Origin: Coptis chinensis
Lineage: Eukaryota; Streptophyta; Magnoliopsida; Ranunculales; Ranunculaceae
Assembly: GCA_015680905.1 (NCBI GenBank)
Contig: CM027377.1
Location: 21,228,501-21,292,500, forward strand
Direction of reading: 5' to 3'
DNA length: 64,000 bases
The notes under the pieces are model-generated. The model was not told the DNA's origin, ran no database searches, and saw only the letters and a list, made by a program, of their open reading frames with translations. The position numbers and the translations under genes are program-made. Below, in pieces: positions 23,405-33,905 of the stretch. Each line of letters begins with the position of its first letter. Within the stretch, counting starts at the first letter, position 1.

Positions 23405-24309
23405 ATGACACCTCCTATAGTGATTCCTGAACAGTCATTTGAAGACTTGATGGGAACCGATACCTATGGAGCATCGTTCCGCGAGCGGATCGTGCAGTTA
23501 GGATGGCGGCATCTTCTGGTGAGTGATGACGACTCTTTTTCACCTAAGCTAACTGAATTCTTCTATAATAATATTACTTTTTATTGTACCCAAGAAGGAG
23601 AACAACAATTTTCCCTTGCTATTGATGGCACGACTATGAAATTCAGTAAGCAATTGATAGCTTTGGTTTGGGGTTGCCATTACGACCCTATGCACACGTG
23701 GGGATATATGACGGATAACTCATACCTATATGAATATGCCTATTTCCATGAGTATTATGGGGGGGGGTGTTTCATTATCATGGACCAAGACCAATATAAC
23801 ATCGCATACGAGTAGCCTATCATTTGAATGTAGGCACAACCATGTTGTTCATCATGATGAACATTCTAGGAACGGCAGTTTACTTCTACCAATAATATCG
23901 GTTGGTGGCGTTTTCCTTGCTTTAGTTTGAGGGACGTCGTCGGTATGACATTCCCGAGTTTTAGTTGCTACTCGAAGCGAGGCCATACCTTGAGGCATAA
24001 GTACCTTCTTATGCCTGTTTTGGTTTGCCGCATTATGCGCGGCTTGCCTACCCATATTCGTACCGCGACCGCAGTTGGGAAAGGGTCGAAATCATGAGAC
24101 CCACCAATCGATAATGGTAAGATCATTCGAGCCATGACTTGGCGGGATGGCGAGGTGCAACCACATTTGGTTGCCCCTTACACCCCATCGGACCAAATAA
24201 CACTAGAGAGGTTAGCACTAGTTGATGATACGGACGGAAGGCGTGGCAAGTTGTTATGGCATGGCGGGATGCGAAAGAACCTCATATAGAAGAAGAGGAT
24301 GGCGAGTAA
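23405..24309 (+). pseudogene. Athila 3' ORF, copy 2
   Basis: An open frame of 136 residues starts MTPPIVIPEQSFEDLMG and continues with FRERIVQLGWRHLL and LTEFFYNNITFYC. This is the same W-x-x-L...L-x-x-F-Y-x-N architecture as copy 1. After a G-run near 23760 the frame breaks. Later pieces include RRYDIPEF, EARPYLEA and, in another frame, a tail ending in Glu/Asp codons at about 24305. No membrane segment is seen. Copy 1 and copy 2 are not closely similar, so this is not a recent duplication. Confidence 0.6.
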
Positions 24310-26140
24310 ATCTTTGGAGTGCAGGTAAGTTTTTTAGTTAAGTTAGTGTTTGCTTATGTCCCAAGCAATTTAATTTACATTAACCCCATAATGGGTGGAA
24401 CTCTTATAGAGTTGCGTCGGTATTTTATTACTATATTTGTATGTTTTAACTTTTTTTTTGCGGATGTTCACGAATTTCCACGCGCTTGATGGTATTTTTC
24501 CTACCCTCTTTATTTAAATGCTTTGAGGACAAAGCATGCTTCTTGTTTGGGGGCATAGAAACACGATGTAATTAAGACATCTGTTAGGATATAGATATGT
24601 ATAATATGCACTTGTTTTCTAGTTAAAATTTCAAAAATTCAAAAATATAAATAAAAAAAGTATGCTATACACTTAGGAATATTGGTATTGTTTTCTTTCT
24701 CTATGCTCTTAACAATTTAGAAGTCTCACATAGCTTTTGCATCGGAATAATTGTTAGAAACTTAGGTTAATATGTAGGTAATAATCTTTGCATCTATCTA
24801 TAAATTTATTACATGAGTATCTATGATTGTTAGCGAAGAAGTTTTTGAAATCTAGGCTAGAGTACTTATTCTACAAATCCTGTGAGAATATAGCCTAAAA
24901 GCCTTATATGAAGCGAAACATTTGAGAAATGATACAAGGGAGAAGTAAAATCCGGATAGAGAAATCACACGTCCACTTGCTTGATCACTATGCCATATCC
25001 TAAAAGCGAGAATTTAGGCCCTCTTTGGATCGATATAGCCAGAAATTCAAACCTATGAATTATTTTCCGCTAGTCGCCCCTCGTGAGCCTTTCATTAGCC
25101 CTTCCATAAACCACAATTCCTTTACCCTGTTACAAAAATAAAACAAAATAAAAAATAAATAAATAAATCAACCTACCCAATTTAGAATAAGTCTGAGAAT
25201 AGAATGATGAAGAAAGAAGAAGAGAAAAACCTGTGTAAACAAAAATTAGTTAGTTGCTTCAGTAAATAAAGAAAAGAAGTTTCCATCCAAAGAAAAAAGA
25301 AAAAAAATAGAAATAAATCAAAACTCCAAAAATAGAATAAAGGGAGTCAAAAGCCAAAGAAAAGAAAAAGAAAAATATGGCTAAGGATGGAACCAAAGTG
25401 TAGAAGCAAAAGTAAATAACAAGGTTTCTCTAGTTACATAATATGAAGACTCTATTATCTCGGACTTGTCCTTTTTGAATATCCATTTCCTTCCTTCTTA
25501 AACCATCTCCTAATCCCATGACACCTAATAAAGACCTCTAGCTTAATTAGGAATAGGTTAGTGTGATAGTAAGTGGCAGATGTGTTTGATCGACTCGGCT
25601 TCCTTGTTGTCATTGAGATTGTAAGGTAAAAGTGTGCCCATTTTAATGCTGGCAGTGAAAACTTGAGTGGAAAAATCGAGAGTGGTTTTGTCTTGACATT
25701 TATGTGAGGACCTACTTAAGGGCGCTTATTCGAAGTTTTCAGAAAACGGACTGCTATTACATTTCATAGTATTACTCATTGTTATATGTTTATTTTAGAT
25801 GATTGATTATTATGCATATATTAGCTTAGGGTTACATTTGGGTTATTCTTATGTATTTGCTAGTGAGATGTATAGATAGTTGAGACATGAATGAGAAAAC
25901 AATAGTTTTATTTCTTAGTCGTTGTAGTATAGATGAAGTTTGTGAGTACCTTCACTGGAAAACTCTCACGAGGCTATAACTTCGTCCACTAGGGAATTCC
26001 TAGTGGTTTAAAAGGCCTTGTTGCATATGGTGATCAATCGCAACTCAGTCAGCTAAAAGTAGTTAGAACTCCATTTTTGGTCACTTATTCTAATTTCTCA
26101 TCTTTGCTTGAGGACAAGCAAAATGCTGTTTGGGGTGGTT
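24310..26140 (+). other. Athila 3' untranslated region and polypurine tract
   Basis: There is no coding frame. A purine-rich, A-rich stretch fills 25130-25400. The final TGGGGTGGTT at 26131-26140 is the priming polypurine tract directly before the 3' LTR. Confidence 0.7.
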
Positions 26141-27641
26141 TGATAAGAGCCCAAAACTGTAGTTTTAACCCCTTAGCAGATCATCCTTTTAGACCAATTA
26201 TGTGAGTAATAAGTAAGAGTTAAAAGGCCCGATTCGTGTTTTTATGTATTTCAGGCTTCAAAGTCAATTATGTGTAGGAATGTGCCACTTTTATGAGATA
26301 AAGGAGCAATGGTTGGTTACTAAGGAGTTCGGTGATTAAAGACCAAGATTCAAGAAGACCAAGCCTTTGTAAAGCCTGGTCAAAAGATGAAAAGTCAAAG
26401 TCCACGCAGTAAAACTTGATGCACAAAGTCAACAGAACTTCCGAAGACCATATCTTTGGACTCAGACCTCGGAATTGGGCCTACCTTATGTCAAAACGAC
26501 CGGCTCGGAAAGAGCTTTCCAATGGTCCAAGCCTTGACCCAATCAGAGGAGCAGAAGTGGACGAAAAGTCTATTGAAGCGAACTGCAGCTGAAGAGGCCT
26601 TTTTGGACCGAAAGAATTGGGTTTTGGGCCTGATTCTCTGGCCCAAAACATGGCTCCAAGCCCATGCACGATTTTTGGATCTGGATGTATAAAAACAAAA
26701 GCTTCATTCTTTGTTAATGGTAGCTAGTTAGACCTAAATTAATATATAGAATTCTAGATCTGTTTTAATTAATTAATTAAGTTTTAGTTCCATTACAATT
26801 CTTGTTTTAGATTAAATTCTTGAATGATTGTTCTTGATTGATTAGATAAATAAAATAGTTATTATTCAATTTCGTTCTTGTCATTTCCATTCTAGATCTA
26901 ATTTAAATTCTTGTTCTTATTCCATTCGGTCATTAAATTAGATTCATTATTGTTAATTAAGTAAATCTCAATTTCTTACATTATGTTTAGTTTAGATTCA
27001 ATGGGAAATGTTAGTTTGATGACTCAAGGCTAAACCTCCATTAGAGGGGTTGATGAAGCCTTGATGAAAACTTAGTGGTTAGTATAGAATTGGTAGTAGA
27101 ATCTATTCCACTCTAGAAGGTCGTGTGTTTAAGCCATGAGAATGGGTGGGCGACCTCACATGCTAGTTAGTATCCGGTAGGAATGCCATGAACACTAGGG
27201 ATTAGACTCGAAATTCTTGCCGCGGAAAACGTAAGAATCGAGATACGACAATCTATACTAGGTTATTAAGTTGGATTCGAGATGGATTTAATTCCCTCAT
27301 TTCTTTATCTAGAGTCAAACAATCGTATTCCGTAGCTTAGTAGATTATCTTTAGTTTATATTTTATCTTGTCATTTATTATATCTAGTTATTTAAAATAA
27401 CGCGTCTTGTTAGCATAACATTTCGTAAAGCTCTCATTGACTTAGGACTGATTTCTTAGACTTAGAAGACAATCCATGCTAGGGAACTAGGAGTGGAACG
27501 AACTTCCTACTCCACTTAGTGCAATTCGCATTGAGAGTAGAAGATTTGATAATTGAGACTAGTAAAAGTCCAGTTTTAGTTTACTTACGGATTGAATTCA
27601 TCGTTCATTTCGTAGGTAGACTATTCATTTTACTTTTATCA
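26141..27641 (+). repeat. Athila 3' LTR
   Basis: The repeat is 1501 bases long, starts TGATAAGAGCC and ends TTTTATCA. It pairs with 12716-14205. A diverged third copy of the same LTR family is at 48025-48889. Confidence 0.95.
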
Positions 27642-27646
27642 AGAGC

Positions 27647-27872
27647 ATATATTACAAATTAGGTGAGCTATTTTGTGAGTGCTTTATATGAGATTGATTG
27701 AGAGAGAGATATTAGTGTTTGTAACTACTTCTTGATAATAGTGAATTGTGGTGCGCTTGTGGATTAAGGCAATTGCCTAACCACGTATATCTGTGTGTTT
27801 CTCTTCTTTGTTTTTTTCTTTTGAATTTTCTAGATTCTAAATTCGCATGTTGGTTGGGGTAGATCCCTAACA
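27647..27872 (+). repeat. Copia 5' LTR, second part
   Basis: This continues the 5' LTR after the Athila insertion. Together with 12445-12715 it totals 497 bases, exactly the length of the 3' LTR. It ends CCCTAACA, followed by ACTGGTATCGGAGC, the Met-tRNA-type primer site. Confidence 0.93.
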
Positions 27873-27934
27873 ACTGGTATCGGAGCAACAGGTTTTAATG
27901 TGGATCTTGGGTATTGATTGTTCCTGTGTGAGCA

Positions 27935-28789
27935 ATGGCGAATGATGAAGGAAAGCTGAAGATCGAAAAATTTGACTGAATAAATTTTGGATTTTGGAAG
28001 ATGCAAATTGAAGATCATCTATATCAGAAAGATCTATATCTTCCATTGATGGGATCCAAACCTGAAGCAATGGTTGTGGATGTTTGGAACCTGCTTGATA
28101 GAAAGGCACTTGGTACAATTCGGTTATCTTTGGGGAAGTCAGTAGCATTCAATATTAAGACTGAGAAGACCACTGTGGATCTTATGAATGCTCTTTTTGT
28201 TATGTATGAACAACCCTCTGTTGCTAATAAGGTACATCTTATTATAAATATCTTTACTTTAAGGATGTCTGAAGGAGATTCATTCAAGGAACATCTCAAT
28301 AAGTTCAACGAGACCAGGGATCAGTTAGAGTTTGTTGAAATATCTTTTAGTGATGAAGTTAGAGCTTTGGCCATTCTTAATCAGATGCCAGCAAGCTGGA
28401 AAGCTACAGTTGCTGCCATCAGTGGCTCTGCATGTAAAACTAAGTTGAAGTTCGATGATGTAGTTAGTATGATACTAACTGAGGAGATCCGAAGTAAATC
28501 GGATGTTGCTTCAACTTTTGAGTCTGCATTGAGTTTTGAAAGTAGGGGTAGGAGTTCATACAGGGATTATGATAAGAACAGATCTAAATCCAAAGAAAAA
28601 TCTCAAGTTGATATATCTGAGATAGATTACTATGACTGTGGCAAGAAAGGACATTACTCTTATGATTGTCGGTTGCCCAAGAAGAAGAAAGGTAAGAAAC
28701 ATGGAAAGAAGAAACGCCAAGAAGCCAATATGGCTGAGGTGTTAGATGATGCATTGATTTGTTCTCTGGAGAGCAGAGACGACTCCTGA
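27935..28789 (+). pseudogene. Copia gag
   Basis: The start ATG is at 27935, but an in-frame TGA follows after 14 codons (27977), just before the conserved NFGFWKMQIEDHLYQ. The rest is open to 28787. It contains the UBN2/gag core (LDRKALGTIRLSL, HLNKFNETRDQLEF and ILNQMPASWKA) and a basic C-terminus. The zinc knuckle reads YYDCGKKGHYSYDC, so the first Cys of CX2CX4HX4C is replaced by Tyr. A TGA at 28787 then separates it from protease, where the family has Trp. Confidence 0.85.
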
Positions 28790-29770
28790 GTGCTGGACTC
28801 GGGTGCTTCATTCCATGCGACCTCAAATAAGGATATGATAGAAAGCTATGTTCCAGGTAATCTTGGTACAGTCTATTTGGGTGATAACAAGCCTTGCAAC
28901 ATTGCTGGTAAAGACAATGTACAAATCAAGATTGATAGGTCTGTATGGAAGTTAAAAGATGTAAGGCATGTTCCGAATTTGAGGAGAAACCTAATCTCAG
29001 TAGGGCAGCTAACAAGTGAAGGCTGCACTACCCATTTTACAGGTGAAAGTTGGAAAGTAGCAAAAGGTGCATCGCTTATTGCACATGGAAAGAAAGATGG
29101 TACTCTCTATTTAACCACCAGTGGTTGTGGTTATGTTGATGTTGCTGATGACAAAGAATATCCAAACACATGGTATCGCAGACTTGGGCATATGAGTGAA
29201 AAAAGAATGCTAGTCCTTCATTCACAAGAAAAGCTACCAGGTTTGAAGTCTACTGGGATAGACTTATGTGAGAACTACATATATGGGAAGCATAAGCGTG
29301 TTAGCTTTCATAAAGTGGGAAGAACTCCAAAGTAGTAGAAGCCTGAGTTGGTTCACACAGATGTCTGGGGTCTTTCATCTGTCTCCTCTCTTGGTGGTAA
29401 GTCATACTTTGTGACTTTCATTGATGACTCTAGTAGAAAGGTATGGGTTTATTTCTTGAAGCAGAAATATGAGGTTTTTAATGTATTCAAGAAGTGGAGA
29501 TCTATAGTTGGAAATGAGACATGGTTGAAATTGAAGTGTTTGAGATCTGATAATGGTGGAGAGTACAATGATACTGGTTTCAAGGAGTACTGTACTGAAA
29601 ATGGTATTCGGATGGAGAAGATACTGCCAAGGACACTTCAACAAAATGGGGTGGCTGAGAGAATGAACAGGTCATTGACAAAGCATGCACGGTGCATGCG
29701 TATACAGGCAGGGGTTACCGAAACTGTTTTGGGCCAAAGCAGTTAGTACAACAGCTTATTTGATTAACTA
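28790..29770 (+). pseudogene. Copia protease and integrase
   Basis: Protease shows LDSGASFHAT. The pre-integrase segment has WYRRLGHMSEKRM, but the zinc-finger region after it is worn. Two adjacent TAG codons near 29335 interrupt the frame. The integrase core then reads HTDVWG, FIDDSSRKVWVYFL and LRSDNGGEYND, followed by NGVAERMNRSL, with its first two acidic residues present. The frame shifts after 29700. Confidence 0.88.
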
Positions 29771-30620
29771 TGGGCCATCAGTTCTATTAGATCACAGGTT
29801 ACCTGAGGAGGTATGGGGCGACAAGCAAGTAAGTCTCTCTTATTTGTGAGTGTTTGGATGTGTGTCATATGTGCATAGCAGTGATCAGTGTAGGGGTAAA
29901 CTTGACCCTAAATCACTGAAGTGTGTATTCATTGGATATGGTGGTGATGATCGAGTTTGGTTATCGATTTTGGGATTACCATAATCGAAAAATCATACGG
30001 AGTAGAGATGTGGTATTCAATGAGAATATAATGTACAAGGATAGAAATGACACACATGTTAGTGGGACTAATTTTGTTGACTTGGAAGACACTGAAGTTA
30101 GTCATGGTACAGTGCAACAACAGGTTATTGATGTTCCACAGTTAAACACAGAAAGTGGTGATGAGGTTGCTACATCACAGACTCTAGCTCCGACCAATGA
30201 TCTTAGGAAGACTTCTAGGCAACATGTGCCGAGTCAAAAGTATCCCACATCCACTTATGTGACTTACTTGCTCCTTATTGATGGTGGTGAACCCCAGTGC
30301 TATGATGAAGTAATGAAGGTTGATGATGCGAGCGAGTGGGAACTTGCAATGAAGAATGAGATGAAGTCCTTTGCCTACACAGTGATATTCTCTCTAGTTG
30401 TGAAACTAAATACTATGATGTCAGTGTCGAGTATTATTGCAACAGAAGATTTACACCTTGAGCAGTTAGATGTGAAAACTGTCTTCCGCCATGGTGACCA
30501 AGAGGAAGAGATGTATGTGCAGCAATGTGAGTGTTTCATGAATTGGGTAGAGAGAATATGGTATGCAAGCTAAGAAAGAGTTTGTATAGTTTGACACAAG
30601 CCCCTAGGCAGTGGTACATA
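29771..30620 (+). pseudogene. Copia integrase C-terminus and truncated reverse transcriptase
   Basis: Text such as GKLDPKSLKCVFIGYGGDD leads into the RT entry block ASEWELAMKNEM. It is followed by EQLDVKTVFRHGDQEEEMYV and LRKSLYSLTQAPRQWY. Directly after APRQWY the sequence jumps to RPYIAQAVGVVSRFLS, which belongs past the active site. The segment with the YVDD catalytic box is therefore missing, a clean internal deletion at about 30617. Confidence 0.85.
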
Positions 30621-31225
30621 GTTTGCACAAGACCATACATTGCTCAAGCAGTGGGAGTTGTGAGCAGATTTCTTAGCCTGGAAAGCAACACTGGGAGGCA
30701 GTTAAGTGGATACTGCGCTACTTGAAAGGCACTACTAATGTCTGTTTGTGTTATCACAGAGGTGATATAAGATTGCAAGGTTATGTTGATGCAGACTTTG
30801 CAGGAGATATTGATCGCAGGAGGAGCATCACTGGTTATGTGTTTACTATGGGTACAACAGTCGTTAATTGGGTTTCACAATTACAGAAGATAGTTGCCTT
30901 GTCTACTACAGAAGCAGAGTATGTTGCAGTCACTGAGGCTAGCAAAGAGATGATATGGCTCCAAGGCTTGCTGGAAGAGTTAGGTTTGATACAAGAAGAA
31001 AATGTGTTGCATTGTGACAGTCAAAGTGCAATACATCTAGCGAAAAATTCAGCATTCCATTCGAGGACTAAGCATATTGATATACGCTACAATTTCATTA
31101 GGTCGCTTATGGAAGATGAAGTAATAGTACTTGAGAAGATTCAATGAAGTTGGAATCCAACTGATATGTTGACTAAACTAGTGACTATTGAGAAGCTGAA
31201 GCTCTGTTCAGCTTCGATTGGTCTT
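30620..31225 (+). pseudogene. Copia RNase H
   Basis: The frame is open from 30722 to 31147 and includes YVDADFAGDIDRRRSITGYV, ALSTTEAEYVAVTEASKEMI and HCDSQSAIHLAKNSAFHSRT. KHIDIRYNFIR is also present. After a TGA at 31147 the tail reads WNPTDMLTKLVTIEKLK. The catalytic D-E-D-D residues appear intact. Confidence 0.88.
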
Positions 31226-31316
31226 CTAGCTTGAGGATCATTGTTGAAGCACACCATGATGCACTAGTTATACAAGGAGTACAGTTACTTTGTTTATCAG
31301 TCTCCAAGTGGGAGAT

Positions 31317-31813
31317 TGTTATGTTATTAGAGTCTGATTGCAACTGCCAACACATAAAACCTTATCCAAATCGGTTTTGGTTTTGATAACTATTAGTTCA
31401 TGGAGTTGGTTATGTACTAGGACTCTATAAGTGGAGTTGGTTATCATAACTAACTACTACACATGATCCTTATCTCAATCAGTTTTAGTTTTCCTTTTGC
31501 TTTAGGACTTGTATTAGATGGGAGTCTATAAATAAAACCCCATTCTTAGAGTTTTATAATCACACATTAGATAGAAACTTGAGAACATAGATTACAAATT
31601 AGGTGAGCTATTTTGTGAGTGCTTTGTGTGAGATTGATTGAGAGATATATATTAGTGTTTGTAACTACTTCTTGATAATAGTGAATTGTGGTGCGCTTGT
31701 GGATTAAAGCAATTGCCTAACCACATATATCTGTGTGTTCCTTTTCTTTGTTTCTTTCTTCTGAGTTTTCTAGATTCTAAATTTGTCGTGTTGGTTGGGA
31801 TAAATCCCTAACA
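31317..31813 (+). repeat. Copia 3' LTR
   Basis: The LTR is 497 bases, TGTTATG to CTAACA, followed by target copy TCAAC at 31814-31818. Confidence 0.95.
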
Positions 31814-31818
31814 TCAAC

Positions 31819-32064
31819 AACTTGCATACTTTCTCACGAAGGCAATTAGTAGTAGACTATTTTTAGGGGTTTTGTCGAGGCTGGGCATGTGTGATATTCA
31901 TAGTCCAGCTAGGGGAGTATTAGCAGGGCTATTATTATATTTTCCAATATTATCTCTGTAATTATCTTATTACCCTTTTTAGGGTTTCTATTATGATTCT
32001 ATAAATATAAGTGACGAGCTCTCTCATTCACTTAATTTTTCTTAAATTACTTTCTACGGTACTC
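31819..32064 (+). pseudogene. Older Copia remnant: RNase H tail and start of 3' LTR
   Basis: The frame FLTKAISSRLFLGVLSRLG and MCDIHSPA is the usual end of a Copia polyprotein. It is followed by a purine tract AGGGGAG and an LTR-like sequence starting TATTAGCAGGG near 31918, with TATAAATA near 32004. The right end of this LTR could not be fixed. It is the target that the 12445-31813 Copia element hit. Confidence 0.7.
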
Positions 32065-33060
32065 AATGTTTAATTTATTCATGTTCTTCAAATTTTTAAG
32101 AAGACATTCATTTTTGCTTAAGGGCAATTGATTAATATAGCAAACAATATTCATATTTGCTTAATGAAATAGGAAGTGGTTTATATGAGTCCATTCCCAC
32201 TTACAGGTGGAAGAAATAGAGTCTGACATGATCAGCTCGGTCTACCCGTGAACATTACTAGTTTAGGAGAATTTGTAATAAGCGCACTTGATTTTCCAGC
32301 CAAACATTCACATTCACATTATTACTTTTGCATTCTTCTGGTAAGTGAATATTGTCGTGGACAAATATCGTAAATTAATATTTTGGCTTTTTGAATTTGT
32401 TTAAACATCGAGATATCTACATACATATAAATTGAATTGTTGCAAGTATGAGCCGGAAGAAAGAGAAGGAAAATAAAGAGAGGAAGAAAAATGACCACGG
32501 TGGTTATGATCTGGGTCAAAACTATTTAGAAAGACTATATAAAAGTTGATACACGTTGATGCAGGAGAAAGAGTTCATTATAAAATCCCCTACAAAAATA
32601 TTGTAAATGAGAGAGAGATAACCACCATTAAAGATCAATCAAGCTTCATATGAAATCATAATTCAATCATCAAATTCAAGTGTTTCATCCATTCAAACAA
32701 TCACTACATTGGCGTGTTTGTGGTTCAAAGACAAGAAAGGTTTGTTTCCTTTCTTCTTCTTTGAAGATCAAATCCGTTTATAGACATTCTTGGTAAAGAA
32801 TAGGATGGTAGATTATAATAATCTCCTGAAGCTCACCACAATCCACCCAATTGCTCAAAACGACCAGAGTTTTTTCTTTAGTTTCCTCCAATAATTCAAT
32901 AATCTTCATTCACAATATTCAAGATCATTTATTACATAGTAACCCGTCTCTAATTTGGTAGAGTATCAATCAGGAAGGTTGTTTTTATATGAGGGGTTCA
33001 CAAGAAAACCAGGCAAATTTAAACGAGAAGAGCAAGAAAAAAATTCACCTAAATCCCGAC
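32065..33060. other. Intergenic DNA, no gene recognised
   Basis: The stretch is AT-rich, with a possible spliced leader near 32740 (CAAGAAAG|GTTTGT) but no coding frame that can be tied to it. It could contain the promoter for the repeat ORF at 33062, but nothing in the sequence proves this. Confidence 0.35.
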
Positions 33061-33061
33061 T

Positions 33062-33547
33062 TTGACACATATTTTTCCCATGACATTTGTTGTGGTAAGG
33101 AATGATTTATCAAGGGCATTGGAAATCACAGCTGAAAGTAACTATTTTCCCATGACATTTGTTGTGGTAAGGAATGATTTATCACGGGCATTGGAAACCA
33201 CAGCTGAAAGTAACTATTTTCCCATGACATTTGTTGTGCTAAAGAATGATTTATCAAGGGCATTGGAAACCACAGCTGAAAGTAACTATTTTCCCATGAC
33301 ATTTGTTGTGCTAAAGAATGATTTATCAAGGGCATTGGAAACCACAGCTGAAAGTAACCTAGTTCTGTATCAAGACTTTACTGTGGGAGCTTCATTTAAA
33401 TCCGTAGAACCTAGCAAGCCGAGCTTGGCCAATGAATCAATGATCTACTGGCGCGGCAATACATTGGGAAGAAGTTCCTACAGGTCTACACTTAGTCTTG
33501 AGTTCGAGCTCATATATGGTGGTGACCTGAGTGGTTCTGGGTGCTGA
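33062..33547 (+). CDS. Hypothetical repeat protein with four 24-residue repeats
   Basis: The 161-residue frame contains four 24-residue repeats (YFPMTFVV(V/L)(R/K)NDLSRAL, then E(T/I)TAESN). After them come about 60 non-repeated residues, including GASFKSVEPSKPSLANES and SLEFELIYGGDLSGSGC. No known domain, signal peptide or membrane segment is recognised. The minus strand of the repeat is also partly open, so openness alone is weak support. The frame lies tail to tail with the TTC38-like gene about 360 bases away. It may be a genuine short gene, a 3' exon of an unrecognised gene, or a chance frame kept open by the repeat length. Confidence 0.3.
   Translation: MTHIFPMTFVVVRNDLSRALEITAESNYFPMTFVVVRNDLSRALETTAESNYFPMTFVVLKNDLSRALETTAESNYFPMTFVVLKNDLSRALETTAESNLVLYQDFTVGASFKSVEPSKPSLANESMIYWRGNTLGRSSYRSTLSLEFELIYGGDLSGSGC
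33073..33360 (+). repeat. 72-bp minisatellite, four copies
   Basis: Four head-to-tail 72-base units each contain TTTTCCCATGACATTTGTTG and TGATTTATCA(A/C)GGGCATT. Copies 3 and 4 look identical, while copies 1 and 2 share GTGGTAAGG where 3 and 4 have GTGCTAAAG. The length is a multiple of three, so the plus-strand frame stays open through all units. Confidence 0.96.
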
Positions 33548-33905
33548 TTTAGAAAATACTGCAAAAATGAAAATAAACGAAAAACAGAAAACCTAACAAA
33601 ACCGCACAGTAACAAGACAGTGAATTTTATTGTAGTTAATACTAATTACAAGCTTATAGTTGCTAAAATTTTCAGATGGTGAAGGGATGATTACAAGCTC
33701 CATATGTAGCTAGTAGATGTCTCAGTTGGAGTGCAAAGGAGTTGATAAAGGACAATAACCTCAAAAGTTACACCCACGTACATACGCAGACATGATAGGA
33801 ACAAAGGGTTTAACAACTTCGAAAGCTATTGTTGGAGAGGTATGTAATTCTGTTCAAGATGCTCCAGTAATGGAACGCCCTATACTGGTGATATTTTAGT
33901 TGATT

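Larger units (their letters stand above)
12716..27641 (+). mobile_element. Athila-type Ty3/gypsy retrotransposon, 14.9 kb, nested in the Copia LTR
   Basis: LTRs of about 1.5 kb begin TGATAAGAGCC and end ACTTTTATCA. The 5-bp target AGAGC is repeated exactly at 12711-12715 and 27642-27646. The 5' LTR is followed by TGGCGCCGCTGCC, which resembles the Asp-tRNA primer site of Athila elements. The 3' LTR is preceded by a TGGGGTGG purine tract. The 12-kb interior carries a decayed gag-protease-RT-RNase H-integrase region, then about 5.8 kb with two further decayed ORFs of the Athila 3' ORF type. Nearly every domain is broken by frameshifts or stops. The LTR pair shows few substitutions but many small indels. 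Confidence 0.93.
12445..31813 (+). mobile_element. Ty1/copia LTR retrotransposon, interrupted by a nested Athila element
   Basis: The element is 4438 bases without the insertion. Its LTRs are 497 bases each: the 5' LTR is split (12445-12715 and 27647-27872) and the 3' LTR is 31317-31813. They end in CCCTAACA and start TGTTATGTTATTAG, the left copy having mutated TG to TA. The target duplication TCAAC is exact at 12440-12444 and 31814-31818. A primer-binding site matching initiator methionine tRNA (TGGTATCGGAGC) follows the 5' LTR, and a purine tract (AAGTGGGAGA) precedes the 3' LTR. The domain order is gag, protease, integrase, RT, RNase H. The wording resembles the TNT1-94/Tork group. By eye the LTRs differ at about 5% of positions, nearly all substitutions. 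Confidence 0.93.

Noticed and set aside
33126-33335. Minus-strand repeat frame across the minisatellite
   Set aside because: It exists only because the 72-bp unit is open on both strands; it has no unique sequence outside the repeat.
33073-33360. CRISPR-like array
   Set aside because: The units are contiguous with no spacers and the context is a plant nuclear genome.
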